64,000 bases of DNA, taken from Candidatus Enterovibrio escicola (GTDB lineage: Bacteria > Pseudomonadota > Gammaproteobacteria > Enterobacterales > Vibrionaceae). The stretch is taken from positions 180,085 to 244,084 of the forward strand of contig NZ_NBYY01000011.1 of assembly GCF_002464935.1 (NCBI RefSeq), given 5' to 3'. Below the pieces are notes generated by a model. That model saw nothing but the letters and a program-made list of their open reading frames with translations, had not been told where the DNA came from and searched no databases. This document shows positions 1 to 12,422 of this stretch, one piece after another; position 1 is the stretch's first letter, and each line of letters opens with the position of its first letter. A program made the translations under genes and the position numbers.

Positions 1-134
1 AGTGAAGCACCGGCAAATGTGAAAGCAATGAACAAGGTTCTAAGACTAGGTATGCCTGTTCGATAGCAGACAAATTAAAACTGTAACAAATTTTGGGATC
101 AGTGCGTTATAGGCCTGATTTAATCAACAACACC
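1..134 (+). mobile_element. IS5-family (IS903-like) element, 3' end fragment
   Basis: The fragment matches the last part of the IS5-like transposase seen elsewhere in the window (for example around 17640-17787 and 26820-26968): codons for the terminal MNKV.RLGMPVR stretch are followed by the element end TTTAATCAACAACACC. Only the 3' end lies in the window, so whether the upstream part exists cannot be seen. Confidence 0.7.
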
Positions 135-194
135 TAGTCACGCGGTTGGGGGAGAAGCACGGATTATACCGAGTTACTAGAGAAGAATTATTTA

Positions 195-1166
195 ACCTCA
201 GATCTGCATAAGCGTTTGCTTATCAAACTGAGTCATCTTGATACTCGGCTTTTTTGGTTGAAATAAATACGCGATGAGTCCCGCCAGAAAGTTGACTATA
301 AAGCTGAGACAACTACAGTGCCTAGAATGCTTGATTTAGGATATGTTTTTTAGTTGGTTAAGAACAGTTTTGTTAATAAATCGTTTCCGGACCATCAGAC
401 GGTCCCAAAGTTTCATCACTTTAGGTTTCATATTTTTTATACCCGTTATCAGTGTCACTCCCTTGTCTGCAAGTTCTCGATCTAATGGACTAGAGATATA
501 ACCTTTATCTCCGTATAAACACCAAAAAGCTCATCAGTCATTTCCGATATAGGCTTTCTATCATCCACATTATCCGTCATTACTTTAACTGAGATAATGC
601 CACCTTGGTCGTTGATAATAAGGTGTAATTTGAAGCCGTAGAATCACCCCGTAATTCCTTTTCTTCGCTTTGAGGTACCTTTAAAAACCTAATGTCTGAA
701 AATGCGGAGGTTGTGATAAACTTGTATCTTGGACGAATCAACGAAGGCAATCCCTATCAGCCTTACCTGATGGTGAATGAGGTAAGAGTAAAGCGAAACT
801 AGAACACCTTGCATAAATCTGAGCATCCTCGTATAACTAACTCATTCAGGAAATTCATTGGTGAGGTAACGACAAACAAAGTGGATGTAATAAGTTTTGA
901 AGTCTCGATATCCCGATTGATGGAAAGCTATCACTATCGTCATCACTTCGCTAACTGAGAAGCGAGAAATCTTGTTTCTTTATTTAATATCGGAAGAAAT
1001 TAGGTATTTTTTCCATGCAGGAAGGAAAGTCTGGCAGAAGTCATCAACATCGACGAAAATAGCGTCTAAGTTATTCATACTTGAGTCCTTCTGCAGTCAA
1101 TAGTTTATTTTAAACGATCAGATCACGACTTTAGCCGTTAGTTTATTTCTTATGCGAAGCTCAGGT
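195..1166 (-). mobile_element. IS982-family element, transposase degraded
   Basis: This is a 972-bp element on the minus strand with the family ends ACCTCAGATCTGCATAAG on the left and CTTATGCGAAGCTCAGGT on the right. It is flanked on both sides by the 6-bp direct repeat TATTTA (189-194 and 1167-1172), which marks a genuine insertion. The transposase frame has several frameshifts and stops but still shows the YGFKLHL, NVDDRKP and GYIS blocks typical of IS982 transposases. The insertion separates the recF C-terminal relic from whatever lay upstream. Confidence 0.85.
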
Positions 1167-3969
<2,803 letters not shown>

Positions 3970-3989
3970 TCGTCACTGTTCCTAGCTTA

Positions 3990-4030
3990 TTTTGCTTAAA
4001 AATCCTAAAAACATGAGTAATTAAGCAAAA
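3990..4030 (+). terminator. possible terminator hairpin after gyrB
   Basis: A perfect 10-bp inverted repeat, TTTTGCTTAA / TTAAGCAAAA, lies 21 bp past the gyrB stop with a 21-nt loop. The stem is AT-rich and no strong T-run follows directly, so the call is tentative. Confidence 0.3.
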
Positions 4031-4179
4031 AATTACCTAAAAATATCCGGGCTGTTTTTTTTCAATAAAAAATGTAAATTCGATAGTAAATACCTAATTT
4101 AATAATAGAAGGTTCGGAGAACCAATAATCCATATTATGGGTTATTGGCCTGCTTTTATCAACAACGCTGTATAGATAG

Positions 4180-4760
4180 CATGACAGGGGTAATGGCGTA
4201 ACACTATACAAGCATCTTCCCCATAATGGTAAACCCTATAAAATCAAGATAAAAATCGTCGATAAGGTAAAGATGCAGAACCGTGTTGACATTGAAGATT
4301 ACTAACGAGAAGATATCGTCTGGTCATTTTAGAAATTACACTGGCATTAGGCTTGTGTACAAATATTTTCTGCTTTTCGTGGTGGATAAAATCAATAAAC
4401 TTTTCTGTATCAAAAAGATGCCAAATAAGCAGGAAGGTACAGTGGTAGAGAGGTTTATTGATATTGTAAATTTAACCTTCCATGACTGAGAAACCCTTAC
4501 AGCAGACAACGCTACAGAGTTCGCCAATCATGAAGCGGTTACACAAATCCTGATTTCTATTTTACCAGACTTTATTAATCAAGTGATCGGGAGCCAAATG
4601 AACAGATAAATGGTCTGATAAGGAGATTTTTACCCAAGGTAACTGACTTCAATGATATTAGTAATAAGGGACTTACCAAGATAAAATACATCCCTCAATA
4701 CACGTGGAAGAGCAAGTCTTCTGTCTTACTCTACTAACGATATTTTTAGAGTATTTAATG
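4180..4760 (+). mobile_element. IS30-family transposase remnant
   Basis: Broken frames encode pieces of an IS30-type DDE transposase: HNGKPYKIKI, then a region corresponding to the GDWEADT block, TADNATEFANH (second catalytic Asp region) and GLIRRFLPKVTDFNDI, matching the conserved NGLIRQ.FPKGTDF motif. Stops and frameshifts run through the whole stretch. Just upstream (about 4140-4172) there is a weak match to the IS5-like right end. This is the only IS30 trace in the window. Confidence 0.6.
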
Positions 4761-4913
4761 GCAGATTAAGACATAACACCTGCGCATTTCAGATAACGGG
4801 GGTGTAATCAATGAGTGTAGAATCCGAGATTTTAATCCATTTTTTACAGCTAAATTATATATTTTTTCCTACATAAAGATAAAGATTCGTATTATAAGTA
4901 ATTATGGTATTTA

Positions 4914-5580
4914 TCATACTGATAATGACCATTGAGCATCAAATACACCTACAAAACACCCTGCAAATAAGCCAAACAAATAAACCAAAATAGCAATAAC
5001 CATACCAAATGGTTTAAAAAAGCCGAGAGCTAAACACAACAATATAAAGATGAAATATGCAGAGTCGATTGACAAGCCACGCTATGGCGCCAATCTGCCC
5101 ATAAACCATAGATAACCCAGTAACGTATACACCATACCAGACATATCACTGAACCTTGACCCATCAAACATATATTGCCAAAAACCAAAAAATAAAAAAG
5201 TATAAATAAAAAACCGTACTAATTTAGCACTACTATAGTGTTTCTCAAGTCAACCCCCAAATACCCACCACCACGATCAGTGTAACCGATCCCGTATTTT
5301 GACGCAGAGCATCGATAAACCCTATTCGTGGATAATAGAAGTTGGCCGTATGGTTCTCAACCCTATCCCACGATGCAGATAAATATTTTTTGGCAGTCGG
5401 ATTCTTCAAGAATCTTTGTAATTCCATTTTAACCTACACTTGATCACAATCCTCGAAGAGCCCTAAAATAAAGCCTCCTTCATCTTCAGGCGTCATTTTT
5501 ATTTCAATATCATGAGATGACATGTAATCGATAAACGCCTGATCAGCACGAGAATTAGAAATCAAGATCAGCTAAATCAT
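4914..5580 (-). pseudogene. glpG: glpG (rhomboid protease) pseudogene
   Basis: The start, ATG at 5580 behind GAGGAG, is immediately ruined by a TAG at codon 3; the frame then continues with SNSRADQAFIDYMSSHD, a second TAG, and LQRFLKNPTAKKYLSASW. After FIDALRQNTGSVTLIVVVG about 45-50 residues are deleted. A shifted frame resumes with GSRFSDMSGMVYTLLGYLW, which holds the rhomboid active-site Ser block, and SIDSAYFIF...GFFKPFGM. At the C-terminal histidine position the NLAH motif reads ILVY. GlpG is an inner-membrane serine protease. Its usual partner glpE lies directly upstream on the same strand. Confidence 0.85.
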
Positions 5581-5761
5581 AGCTCTCCTCGGTTATCTTT
5601 TACTGTTTTTAGTTATACTATTCTTAACTTAAAGGTACAGCATAGTTGACTACGTCATATCACCGATGAGCATAGTCCTTTTATGCTCATGGCGTTATTA
5701 ACTTCTAACCTAGTTGGAATTCCAGTTACTTTGGATCTATTGTCAATAGACATAATTGGCA

Positions 5762-6109
5762 TTACGAACAGCCAATACTATTGGTACTAGATACCACTGG
5801 TAGTTGTTGTCGATGCCATGCCACAAAGCCTACATCCACATTATGGACAGATTGAAACCCTTGGTTAATAAGATATTGTACAACGCCTTTACTGCTAACA
5901 CCGTGATAACACATCACCAATATTGGCTGTTTATAATCCACCTCTCGTTTAAACTGGACAATGGAGTCATATGTAAGGTGAAAAGCACCAAGTGGATGAG
6001 AAAGCTGAAAAGATTTAGGATCTCTAATATCAACAATTACAGCCTGAAGATCCCTAGATTGAAGCATGTTCCAAGCATTTAAAACTGATATATACGCAAA
6101 TTGTCCCAT
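5762..6109 (-). CDS. glpE: thiosulfate sulfurtransferase GlpE
   Basis: GlpE is a single-domain rhodanese that moves sulfane sulfur from thiosulfate to cyanide or thiols. The 115-residue product covers the whole domain: VIVDIRDPKSFQLSHPLGAFHL at the N-terminal half and the active-site loop CYHGVSSKG with the catalytic Cys at about residue 67. The C-terminus runs slightly past the usual 106-108 residues. It is followed on the same strand by the glpG pseudogene, the normal glpE-glpG order. The gene looks intact although its neighbour is dead. Confidence 0.9.
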   Translation of the reverse strand: MGQFAYISVLNAWNMLQSRDLQAVIVDIRDPKSFQLSHPLGAFHLTYDSIVQFKREVDYKQPILVMCYHGVSSKGVVQYLINQGFQSVHNVDVGFVAWHRQQLPVVSSTNSIGCS

Positions 6110-6253
6110 TAGTTATTCCATTTTTGCTAACAATTCTTATCGTTATTTTATAGAAGGTAACCACCAGAGATGGCCATCAAAGCAACATTGTATCCGCCTC
6201 TTCACACAACCCTATCATAGAGAGAGATAGCATCTGTATAATTTATAATCACC

Positions 6254-6345
6254 TGTGGAAAAATCTGTGGATTGCGTTGATAAGCCAGAATATTTCATTT
6301 GGATCCACAACATATAGTTGTTGAACATTATAAACAAGTGGATAA
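6254..6345. promoter_or_regulatory. cluster of DnaA-box-like 9-mers
   Basis: Four near matches to TTATCCACA fall within 92 bp between glpE and an IS982 copy: TGTGGAAAA (6254-6262, one mismatch on the minus strand), TGTGGATTG (6266-6274, two), GGATCCACA (6301-6309, two) and AGTGGATAA (6337-6345, one). The arrangement resembles a DnaA-binding region, but no AT-rich 13-mer array accompanies it. It could be a glpE promoter region, a relic of the dnaA/oriC area or chance. Confidence 0.3.
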
Positions 6346-6359
6346 CTGATCTAACATTA

Positions 6360-7333
6360 ACCTTAGATCTGCATAAGCGCTTGCTTATCAAGCATAGTCA
6401 TCTTGATACTTGGCTTCTTTGGTTGAAATGAAGACGCGATGAGCCCCTCCAGCAAGTTAACCATAAAACTGACACAACTACGGTGCCAAGAATGCTCGTT
6501 TGAGATATGTTTTTTAGTTGGTTAAAAACGGTTTCAATAATAAATAGTTGTCGGCACATCAGGCGATCCAAAAATTTCATCACTTTGAGTTTAATATTCT
6601 TTTTTATACCAGTTATAAGCATCACTCCCTTGTTTGCTAATTATCCCTTCAATAGACCAGAGATATAACCTTTATTTCCGTATAAACACCTAAAAAGCTT
6701 GTTAGCCATTTCCGACACAGGCTTTCTATCATCCACATTATCTGTCGTTACTTTGTCTGAGATAATGCCACTTTGGTTGTTGATAATAAGGTGTAATTTG
6801 AAGCCGTAGAACCACCCTATCATCCCTTTTCCTCGCTTTGAGGTACCTTTAGAAAACTGATGTCTAAGAATGCGTAGGTTATGACAAACCTGTAGCTTGG
6901 ACGAATCAACGAAAGCAATCCCTGTCGGCCTTGCCTGATGGAGTGTGAGGTAAGAGAAAAGTGGAACCAAAACACTTTGCATGCGTTTGAACATTCGCCT
7001 GTAGCTGACTAATTCAGAAAATTCGTTGGTGAGGTAGCGGCAAACAAAGTAGATGTAATAGGTGTTGAAGTCTCTATACCTCGATTGATGGAAAGCTATC
7101 ACTATCGTCATTACTTCGCTAAATAAGAGACGAGAAGGCTTATTTCTTTATTTGATACTAGAAGAAATAAGGTATTTTTCCATGAGGGAAGAAAAGTCTG
7201 GCAGAAGTAGTCGACATCGACGAAGACAGAATCTAGGTTTTTCATACTCAAGTCCTTATGCCGTCAATAGTTTTTCTTTAACTATCAGATCGAGACTTGA
7301 GCATTTAGTTCATTTCTTATGCACATTTCAGGT
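6360..7333 (-). mobile_element. IS982-family element, transposase broken
   Basis: This 974-bp element has both ends. The flanks TAACATTA (6352-6359) and TAAGATTA (7334-7341) look like an 8-bp target duplication with one later substitution. The transposase is split in two by a frameshift around 6625-6645; the N-terminal piece keeps FHQSRYRDFNTYY, FVDSSKLQVCHN and WFYGFKLHL. It sits directly downstream of rpoH, 57 bp past its stop. Confidence 0.88.
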
Positions 7334-7390
7334 TAAGATTAGTTATCTTAAGGGATTAATAGGCACAAGACAATTGGCATTCGCCCATTT

Positions 7391-8269
7391 TTACAATCTT
7401 CGGGAGTAGTAATCAAAGTACACGCCCATAGCGTCTCTCAGTTTATACATGGCATTTTTTTCTAACTGACGAATACGTTCTGCGGATACTTGATAATAAT
7501 CGGCTAGCTCTTGCAAAGTTCTTTTATTATCATCCAACCACCGTGAACGAACAATATGCTGGCTACGTTCATCCAACCCAGACATGGCTTGTTCCAGTCG
7601 CTGGTTCGCATAATTTTCCCAGTCTTCCAACTCTATATTTATCGCAACATCTGAACTTTTATCTTCCAAATAATAGACTGGAGCCACAGAGCCTTCGCGT
7701 TCGTCTTCATCCGTACCCACATCAAATCCTGCATCTTGTGCTGCTAAACGAGATTCCATCTCTCGTACTTCCTCGGGGTCAACACCTAAATGCTCTGCAA
7801 CCATGTTAACTTCTTCTGAATTGAACCAACCAAGGCGTTTTTTCGCTTTGCGTAAATTAAAAAACAATTTACGTTGCGCTTTAGTGGTCGCTACTTTCAC
7901 AATACGCCAGTTACGCAACACGTATTCATGGATTTCTGCTTTGATCCAGTGCACTGCAAAAGAGACCAAACGAACACCCACTTCAGGATTAAAGCGTTTT
8001 ACCGCTTTCATTAGTCCAATATTACCTTCTTGAACTAAATCAGATACAGGTAAACCGTAGCCAGAATAACCACGAGCAATATGAACAACAAATCGGAGAT
8101 GAGACAAGATCAAACGCCTTGCTGCATCCAACTCCCCCTTATAGTGCAGACGTTCTGCAAGAATTCGTTCCTCCTCAACAGTCAACATTGGATGGCTGTT
8201 TACCTGTTGCAGATAACTATCCATGCTATCTTTAAAGATCGGGGCTATTACATATATCTCTGCTGTCAT
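7391..8269 (-). CDS. rpoH: heat-shock sigma factor RpoH (sigma 32)
   Basis: RpoH directs RNA polymerase to heat-shock promoters. The 292-residue product has region 1/2.1 ([16 protein letters not shown]), region 2.2-2.3 [17 protein letters not shown], region 2.4 [17 protein letters not shown], the RpoH box [10 protein letters not shown] that separates RpoH from other sigma-70 members, and the region 4.2 helix-turn-helix [20 protein letters not shown]. It lies downstream of ftsX on the same strand, the usual ftsY-ftsE-ftsX-rpoH order, with a 156-bp gap that probably holds its own promoter. It is a few residues longer at the C-terminus than E. coli RpoH; an IS982 copy begins 57 bp downstream. 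Confidence 0.97.
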   Translation of the reverse strand: MTAEIYVIAPIFKDSMDSYLQQVNSHPMLTVEEERILAERLHYKGELDAARRLILSHLRFVVHIARGYSGYGLPVSDLVQEGNIGLMKAVKRFNPEVGVRLVSFAVHWIKAEIHEYVLRNWRIVKVATTKAQRKLFFNLRKAKKRLGWFNSEEVNMVAEHLGVDPEEVREMESRLAAQDAGFDVGTDEDEREGSVAPVYYLEDKSSDVAINIELEDWENYANQRLEQAMSGLDERSQHIVRSRWLDDNKRTLQELADYYQVSAERIRQLEKNAMYKLRDAMGVYFDYYSRRL

Positions 8270-8425
8270 TTTTACCTCTTTTGGACTATTACAAACATAT
8301 GTGAACCAATTTCAACTCTCGCCATACTCTGCTTATGTTTAAGAGACTGCAACTTTCTGTCACCTACATCTGAGTTACTCAGAAGACAATAAGTTTAATT
8401 ATGTTGACATTGTGACCCCAAAATT

Positions 8426-9334
8426 TCACACAGGTTCAATCTCTCGTAAATGCTTACCTGCTACCAAACGTGCCGCAAGAAAGCCAATTAGACCTGCAAC
8501 CATTAATAAAATTAGGGTCTCATCAACCCTAAGACCTAAGAGACGAAAACCACTATTGTATAAAATAGCTAAGTTTTCTACTGCAGTGTTTAAAATCAGC
8601 CCATTAATTAACGTCACAAACCAAGCCACAACGGCACCTGCTAACGCGAACCACACACCTGTGTATAAATATGGACGTAGAATATAGCTGTCTGTTGCTC
8701 CCACCAACTTTAATACCTGTATTTCTGCTTTATGGTTAAACAGGTGTAAACGCAGGGTATTACCTATGATGAGAAACACTGCCATAAGGATTAAACCAGA
8801 AAAAACCAACGTAAGCATCATCATCAGCCATTCAATCGCCGATAAGCGTTGCAGCCATTCACTGTCTAACCGTACTTCTTCTACCTCAGATTCCGCACGC
8901 AGCTTAGCCGCAAGTGCAGTGGCTGATACCATATCCTCATTGACAAGCATCACCACAATCACCGAGGGTAACGGGTTATCGTCAAGCAAACTGATGGCCT
9001 CATCAAATCCTTGGCTTTGATGAAACTGAACAAGTCCTTGTTCAGGCGAAATAAAGCTAGTACTTTTCACATTTTCCCACAACTCAACTACTTCAAGGAG
9101 TGACTGTGCCTGTGCCCCAGAAACATCCTGATTTAAATATGCAGTCAATTGGTTTGGGATTTGCCACGATTCAGTAACGGCCATGACGTTTTTTACCAGC
9201 ATGAATAGGGTAGCAGGTAAAGCAAGTGAAAATGCAAGTGCTAACATTGTTAACATATTACCCAGTGGATGCACCATTAAATCATGTAGTGCCTGAGTAC
9301 CTTGTTGTTTATGCAGTGTTAAAAACTTAACCAC
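8426..9334 (-). CDS. ftsX: cell division protein FtsX
   Basis: FtsX is the membrane subunit of the FtsEX complex, which couples ATP hydrolysis to activation of septal peptidoglycan hydrolases. Visible are an N-terminal membrane segment (ML.LAFSLALPATLFMLV), a periplasmic domain, then three C-terminal membrane segments within the FtsX/permease domain (LVFSGLILMAVFLIIGNT, LAGAVVAWFVTLI, ILLMVAGLIGFLAARLV). I chose the GTG at 9334 because AGGTGG lies 6 nt upstream and the start overlaps the ftsE stop; a GTG at 9361 in the same frame would add nine residues but has no ribosome site. At about 302 residues it has a shorter cytoplasmic N-terminus than E. coli FtsX (352). Confidence 0.93.
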   Translation of the reverse strand: MVKFLTLHKQQGTQALHDLMVHPLGNMLTMLALAFSLALPATLFMLVKNVMAVTESWQIPNQLTAYLNQDVSGAQAQSLLEVVELWENVKSTSFISPEQGLVQFHQSQGFDEAISLLDDNPLPSVIVVMLVNEDMVSATALAAKLRAESEVEEVRLDSEWLQRLSAIEWLMMMLTLVFSGLILMAVFLIIGNTLRLHLFNHKAEIQVLKLVGATDSYILRPYLYTGVWFALAGAVVAWFVTLINGLILNTAVENLAILYNSGFRLLGLRVDETLILLMVAGLIGFLAARLVAGKHLREIEPV

Positions 9335-9995
9335 GACGACCCACCTCAGAAAAATGACCACGATTTAAATCAAAATGACGCATATCATAGTTATTTAACA
9401 ACGACGTATCATGTGTTGCCATTAACACTGTAACCCCTACTTGGTTAAACTGGCGAAATAACTTCATGATTTGCTGTGATAATTCTGCATCCAAATTTCC
9501 TGTTGGTTCATCGGCAAGAAGGACTTGAGGACGGTTAACAACTGCCCGCGCAATGCCAACACGTTGCTGTTCACCACCGGAAAGTTGAATGGGGAGACAA
9601 TTGAGTTTATCTAGTAAGCCAACCTTATCAAGAGCAGCAGGTACCCGTTTTTTAATGTCAATTTTACTCGCCTGTCCTATGCACAGTGGCAACGCCACAT
9701 TGTCAAACACACTTCGATCCATCAAAAGCTTATGATCTTGAAAAATCGCTCCAATGTTGCGGCGTAAGAATGGAACGTCTTTACTATTAATTTTGGCGAT
9801 ATCATGGCCATTAAATAAGATTTGCCCATCTGTTGGTCTCTCAATTGCACAGAGTAACTTCAACAGCGTACTTTTACCCGCACCAGAGTGGCCGGTTAGA
9901 AATGCCATATCCCCCTTCAGTAAGTGGAAATTAACTTTCTGTAATGCTTGATGACCACCTCGGTAGGCCTTGCTTACTTGATGAAATCGGATCAT
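9327..9995 (-). CDS. ftsE: cell division ATP-binding protein FtsE
   Basis: FtsE is the ABC ATPase partner of FtsX at the division septum. The 222-residue protein has Walker A GHSGAGKST, a Q-loop (GAIFQDHKLL), the signature LSGGEQQRVGIARA, Walker B VLLADEPTGNLD and the switch His in MATHD. Its stop overlaps the ftsX start by 8 nt, and it begins 5 bp after the ftsY stop, so the three genes are probably co-transcribed and translationally coupled. It appears intact. Confidence 0.97.
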   Translation of the reverse strand: MIRFHQVSKAYRGGHQALQKVNFHLLKGDMAFLTGHSGAGKSTLLKLLCAIERPTDGQILFNGHDIAKINSKDVPFLRRNIGAIFQDHKLLMDRSVFDNVALPLCIGQASKIDIKKRVPAALDKVGLLDKLNCLPIQLSGGEQQRVGIARAVVNRPQVLLADEPTGNLDAELSQQIMKLFRQFNQVGVTVLMATHDTSLLNNYDMRHFDLNRGHFSEVGRRG

Positions 9996-10000
9996 ACTAT

Positions 10001-11143
10001 TTAATCCTCCTGACTGAATAAAGCCTCAATAAAGTCTTCCGCGACGAATGGTTCTAAATCGTCAATCCCTTCACCCATACTAAGATAACGAAGCGGAATG
10101 TTAAATTTATCGGCCACTGCGAAGATCACACCACCTTTAGCAGTACCATCTAGCTTGGTCAAGGTGATACCTGACAACGGTACAATGTCATTGAATAAAC
10201 GAGCTTGGCTCATTGCGTTTTGGCCAGTGCCAGCATCAATGATTAGCATCATTTCATGTGGTGCATTTGGGTCAATCTTTTTCATTACGCGAATAATTTT
10301 TCGAAGCTCTTCCATTAGATAAGTTTTATTCTGAAGACGACCTGCAGTATCTGCGATTACAATATCGACCTTACGCGCTTTTGCTGACTCAATAGCATCG
10401 TAGATGACAGATGCACTGTCTGCACCCGTATGTTGTGCAATAACCTGAACATTATTTCGTTTTCCCCACACCTCTAACTGTTCGACGGCGGCTGAACGGA
10501 AGGTATCACCCGCTGCTAAGATAACCGACTTTCCTTGTTGTTGGAACTGTTTCGCCAGCTTGCCGATTGTGGTAGTTTTACCCACGCCATTCACACCAAC
10601 CACGAGGATCACAAATGGACCATTTTTACAGTAGGCGTCTAACGGTTTCTCAACCTTGCGTAGAATTCCCACCAATTCCTGCTTAAGTAAACCATACAAC
10701 ACTTCTCCGTCTTTGAGTTCATGTCGATTAGCTTTGTCCATCAAACGATTGACTATTTTGGTGGTTGTATCCATACCAACATCAGCGATTAGTAACTGCT
10801 CTACTAACTCTTCAAACAAGTCATTATCAATTTTCTTGCCACTGAACAAGCTAAAAAAGCCTAACCTAATGTTTGATCTTGTTTTTTGAAGACCACGTTT
10901 AAGACGTGTGAAAAAACTTTTACGCTTTATTTCTTTTTGCTCTTTCTGTCCTGCTTTGGTTACCTCTTTTGCCTTTAAACGTGTTTGTTTACCTCTAGGG
11001 TTTTTCTCGCCTGCGTGTATCTTAAGGCAGGTAGTTTCTTCTAAGTTCGATTGCGTTCCAATCTGTGACTGTTCTAATTCTTCATCTTTATTCCAGTCAA
11101 AATACGGCAAAGATATAAATTCATATTTCTTTTTTTCTGCCAT
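10001..11143 (-). CDS. ftsY: signal recognition particle receptor FtsY
   Basis: FtsY is the membrane-associated GTPase that docks the SRP-ribosome complex at the Sec translocon. The start is ATG at 11143 (MAEKKKYEF), preceded by TTGAGGA; an upstream in-frame extension to 11248 lacks a good ribosome site. The roughly 380-residue protein has a short acidic and basic A domain, then the NG domain: G1 GVNGVGKTTTIGKLA, DTFRSAAVEQL, G3 DTAGR, G4 TKLDGTAKGG and the C-terminal GEGIDDLEPF. Its A domain is shorter than in E. coli. It is the first gene of ftsY-ftsE-ftsX and is divergent from rsmD. Confidence 0.96.
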   Translation of the reverse strand: MAEKKKYEFISLPYFDWNKDEELEQSQIGTQSNLEETTCLKIHAGEKNPRGKQTRLKAKEVTKAGQKEQKEIKRKSFFTRLKRGLQKTRSNIRLGFFSLFSGKKIDNDLFEELVEQLLIADVGMDTTTKIVNRLMDKANRHELKDGEVLYGLLKQELVGILRKVEKPLDAYCKNGPFVILVVGVNGVGKTTTIGKLAKQFQQQGKSVILAAGDTFRSAAVEQLEVWGKRNNVQVIAQHTGADSASVIYDAIESAKARKVDIVIADTAGRLQNKTYLMEELRKIIRVMKKIDPNAPHEMMLIIDAGTGQNAMSQARLFNDIVPLSGITLTKLDGTAKGGVIFAVADKFNIPLRYLSMGEGIDDLEPFVAEDFIEALFSQED

Positions 11144-11357
11144 TGGTAAATCCTCAAGAATGATTCGTATAATCCTCTCGATAACAGTGTTCAGATTAAA
11201 AACCTTGAACACTGTTTCTATAAATACAGTACGGTAACAGTGGTTCAATACATGACTTGTAGCTTAGCTACAATGGCTAAAACCCTTCTATCACTAACCT
11301 CGTAATAAATGGAAAACGCTGACGATAGTCATCGAACCGATATATACTAACATCTTA

Positions 11358-11386
11358 TTGGCGGTCAAAAGAATTTATGGTAAAAT
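11358..11386 (+). promoter_or_regulatory. putative sigma-70 promoter for rsmD
   Basis: A -35 element TTGGCG (11358-11363) and a -10 element TAAAAT (11381-11386) are separated by 17 bp. Transcription would start near 11393, upstream of the ATG chosen for rsmD at 11415. This argues against the TTG at 11358 as a start codon. Confidence 0.45.
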
Positions 11387-11414
11387 AGACCACGGAAATA
11401 TTTATGACATAAAT

Positions 11415-11999
11415 ATGAACAGAAACTCAGCGATAAAAGTAGGCAGTAAGTCTAATTTTATTCGTATAAATAGTGGAAAATGGCGTGGTAAAAAACTTCC
11501 TGTTAAAAATGTAAAAGGTTTACGTCCCACTACTAATAGAATTAAAGAAACTGTATTTAACTGGCTGGCTAAAGACTTGTATCAGGCTAAGTGCTTAGAT
11601 GTATTTGCTGGCAGTGGTGCCCTTGGACTCGAGGCCTTGTCTCGGCAAGCAGGGCATGTCACCCTACTGGAACTGGATAAAGGTGCAGCTTCACAAATCC
11701 AACTTAATCTCAATACGTTGAAAATAAACAATGCAATTGTACTGAACATCGATGCCTTTTCCTATTTATCTCAATCTGGCCAACCGTTTGATGTGGTATT
11801 TATCGACCCACCGTTTAGAAATAACCTTCTAAGCAATATCATTGATCGATTGGATAAAAACTATTGGCTTAGCCCCTCTGCACTAATTTATATTGAAGCT
11901 GAAAAAGAACTCGGCGCACCCAATGTTCCACTAAAATGGAACATGATGAAAGAAAAGAAGGCCGGCCAAGTAAGTTTCAGATTGTATCAGAGAGGGTAA
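11415..11999 (+). CDS. rsmD: 16S rRNA (guanine966-N2)-methyltransferase RsmD
   Basis: RsmD methylates G966 of 16S rRNA in the 30S subunit. The protein starts MNRNSAIKVG at 11415, giving about 194 residues, close to the family norm. Features are the RNA-binding N-terminus WRGKKLPVKNVKGLRPTTNR, the SAM-binding motif LDVFAGSGALGLEALSR, the acidic LLELD, and the catalytic FIDPPF. It is divergent from ftsY and 2 bp upstream of the DUF1145 gene, an arrangement shared with other Vibrionaceae and E. coli. Confidence 0.95.
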   Translation: MNRNSAIKVGSKSNFIRINSGKWRGKKLPVKNVKGLRPTTNRIKETVFNWLAKDLYQAKCLDVFAGSGALGLEALSRQAGHVTLLELDKGAASQIQLNLNTLKINNAIVLNIDAFSYLSQSGQPFDVVFIDPPFRNNLLSNIIDRLDKNYWLSPSALIYIEAEKELGAPNVPLKWNMMKEKKAGQVSFRLYQRG

Positions 12000-12001
12000 A
12001 A

Positions 12002-12274
12002 ATGACAGTGTTTATCTTGCTAGATAAAGCCAAAATTAGCTTTATTTGGTTGATATTGATAACAAATATGGTTATTTCATTCCCTAGCATCACAGTAAAC
12101 CTACTTTACATAATGACCGCTTTTCTGTCATACATACTCGGTCTGCAACCGAAGATTTTCCTCAGTGCCTTTGGTGACAAAATCAAAATAACTCGTTGGG
12201 AAAAATGGTCAATCTTAATATTCGGTATCTTTGCGCTACTGGACAGTCGTCGTAACCATATGATAGATAACTGA
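12002..12274 (+). CDS. DUF1145-family small membrane protein (YhhL-like)
   Basis: This 90-residue protein starts at ATG 12002, two bases after the rsmD stop and behind GAGAGGG, so it is probably translated with rsmD. It shows hydrophobic segments around residues 12-30 and 36-52 and a C-terminal one near residues 72-83. Both the composition and the position after rsmD fit the DUF1145/YhhL family of unknown function. No catalytic motif is visible. Confidence 0.75.
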   Translation: MTVFILLDKAKISFIWLILITNMVISFPSITVNLLYIMTAFLSYILGLQPKIFLSAFGDKIKITRWEKWSILIFGIFALLDSRRNHMIDN

Positions 12275-12422
12275 ACCTATAAATTACTTTATTTCTTCTA
12301 CAACTAAATACACAGTTCAAAGGAGAATAAACAGGACATCAAGATCGATATATTGATACCTTTTCTCTATATTCTATCTTAGATACACTGAACACTATTA
12401 CTTTCCCAGTATTGAGGTATCC

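Noticed and set aside
11358..11414. Longer rsmD reading frame from the TTG at 11358
   Set aside because: The TTG coincides with a good -35 element, and the extra 19 residues do not match RsmD N-termini.
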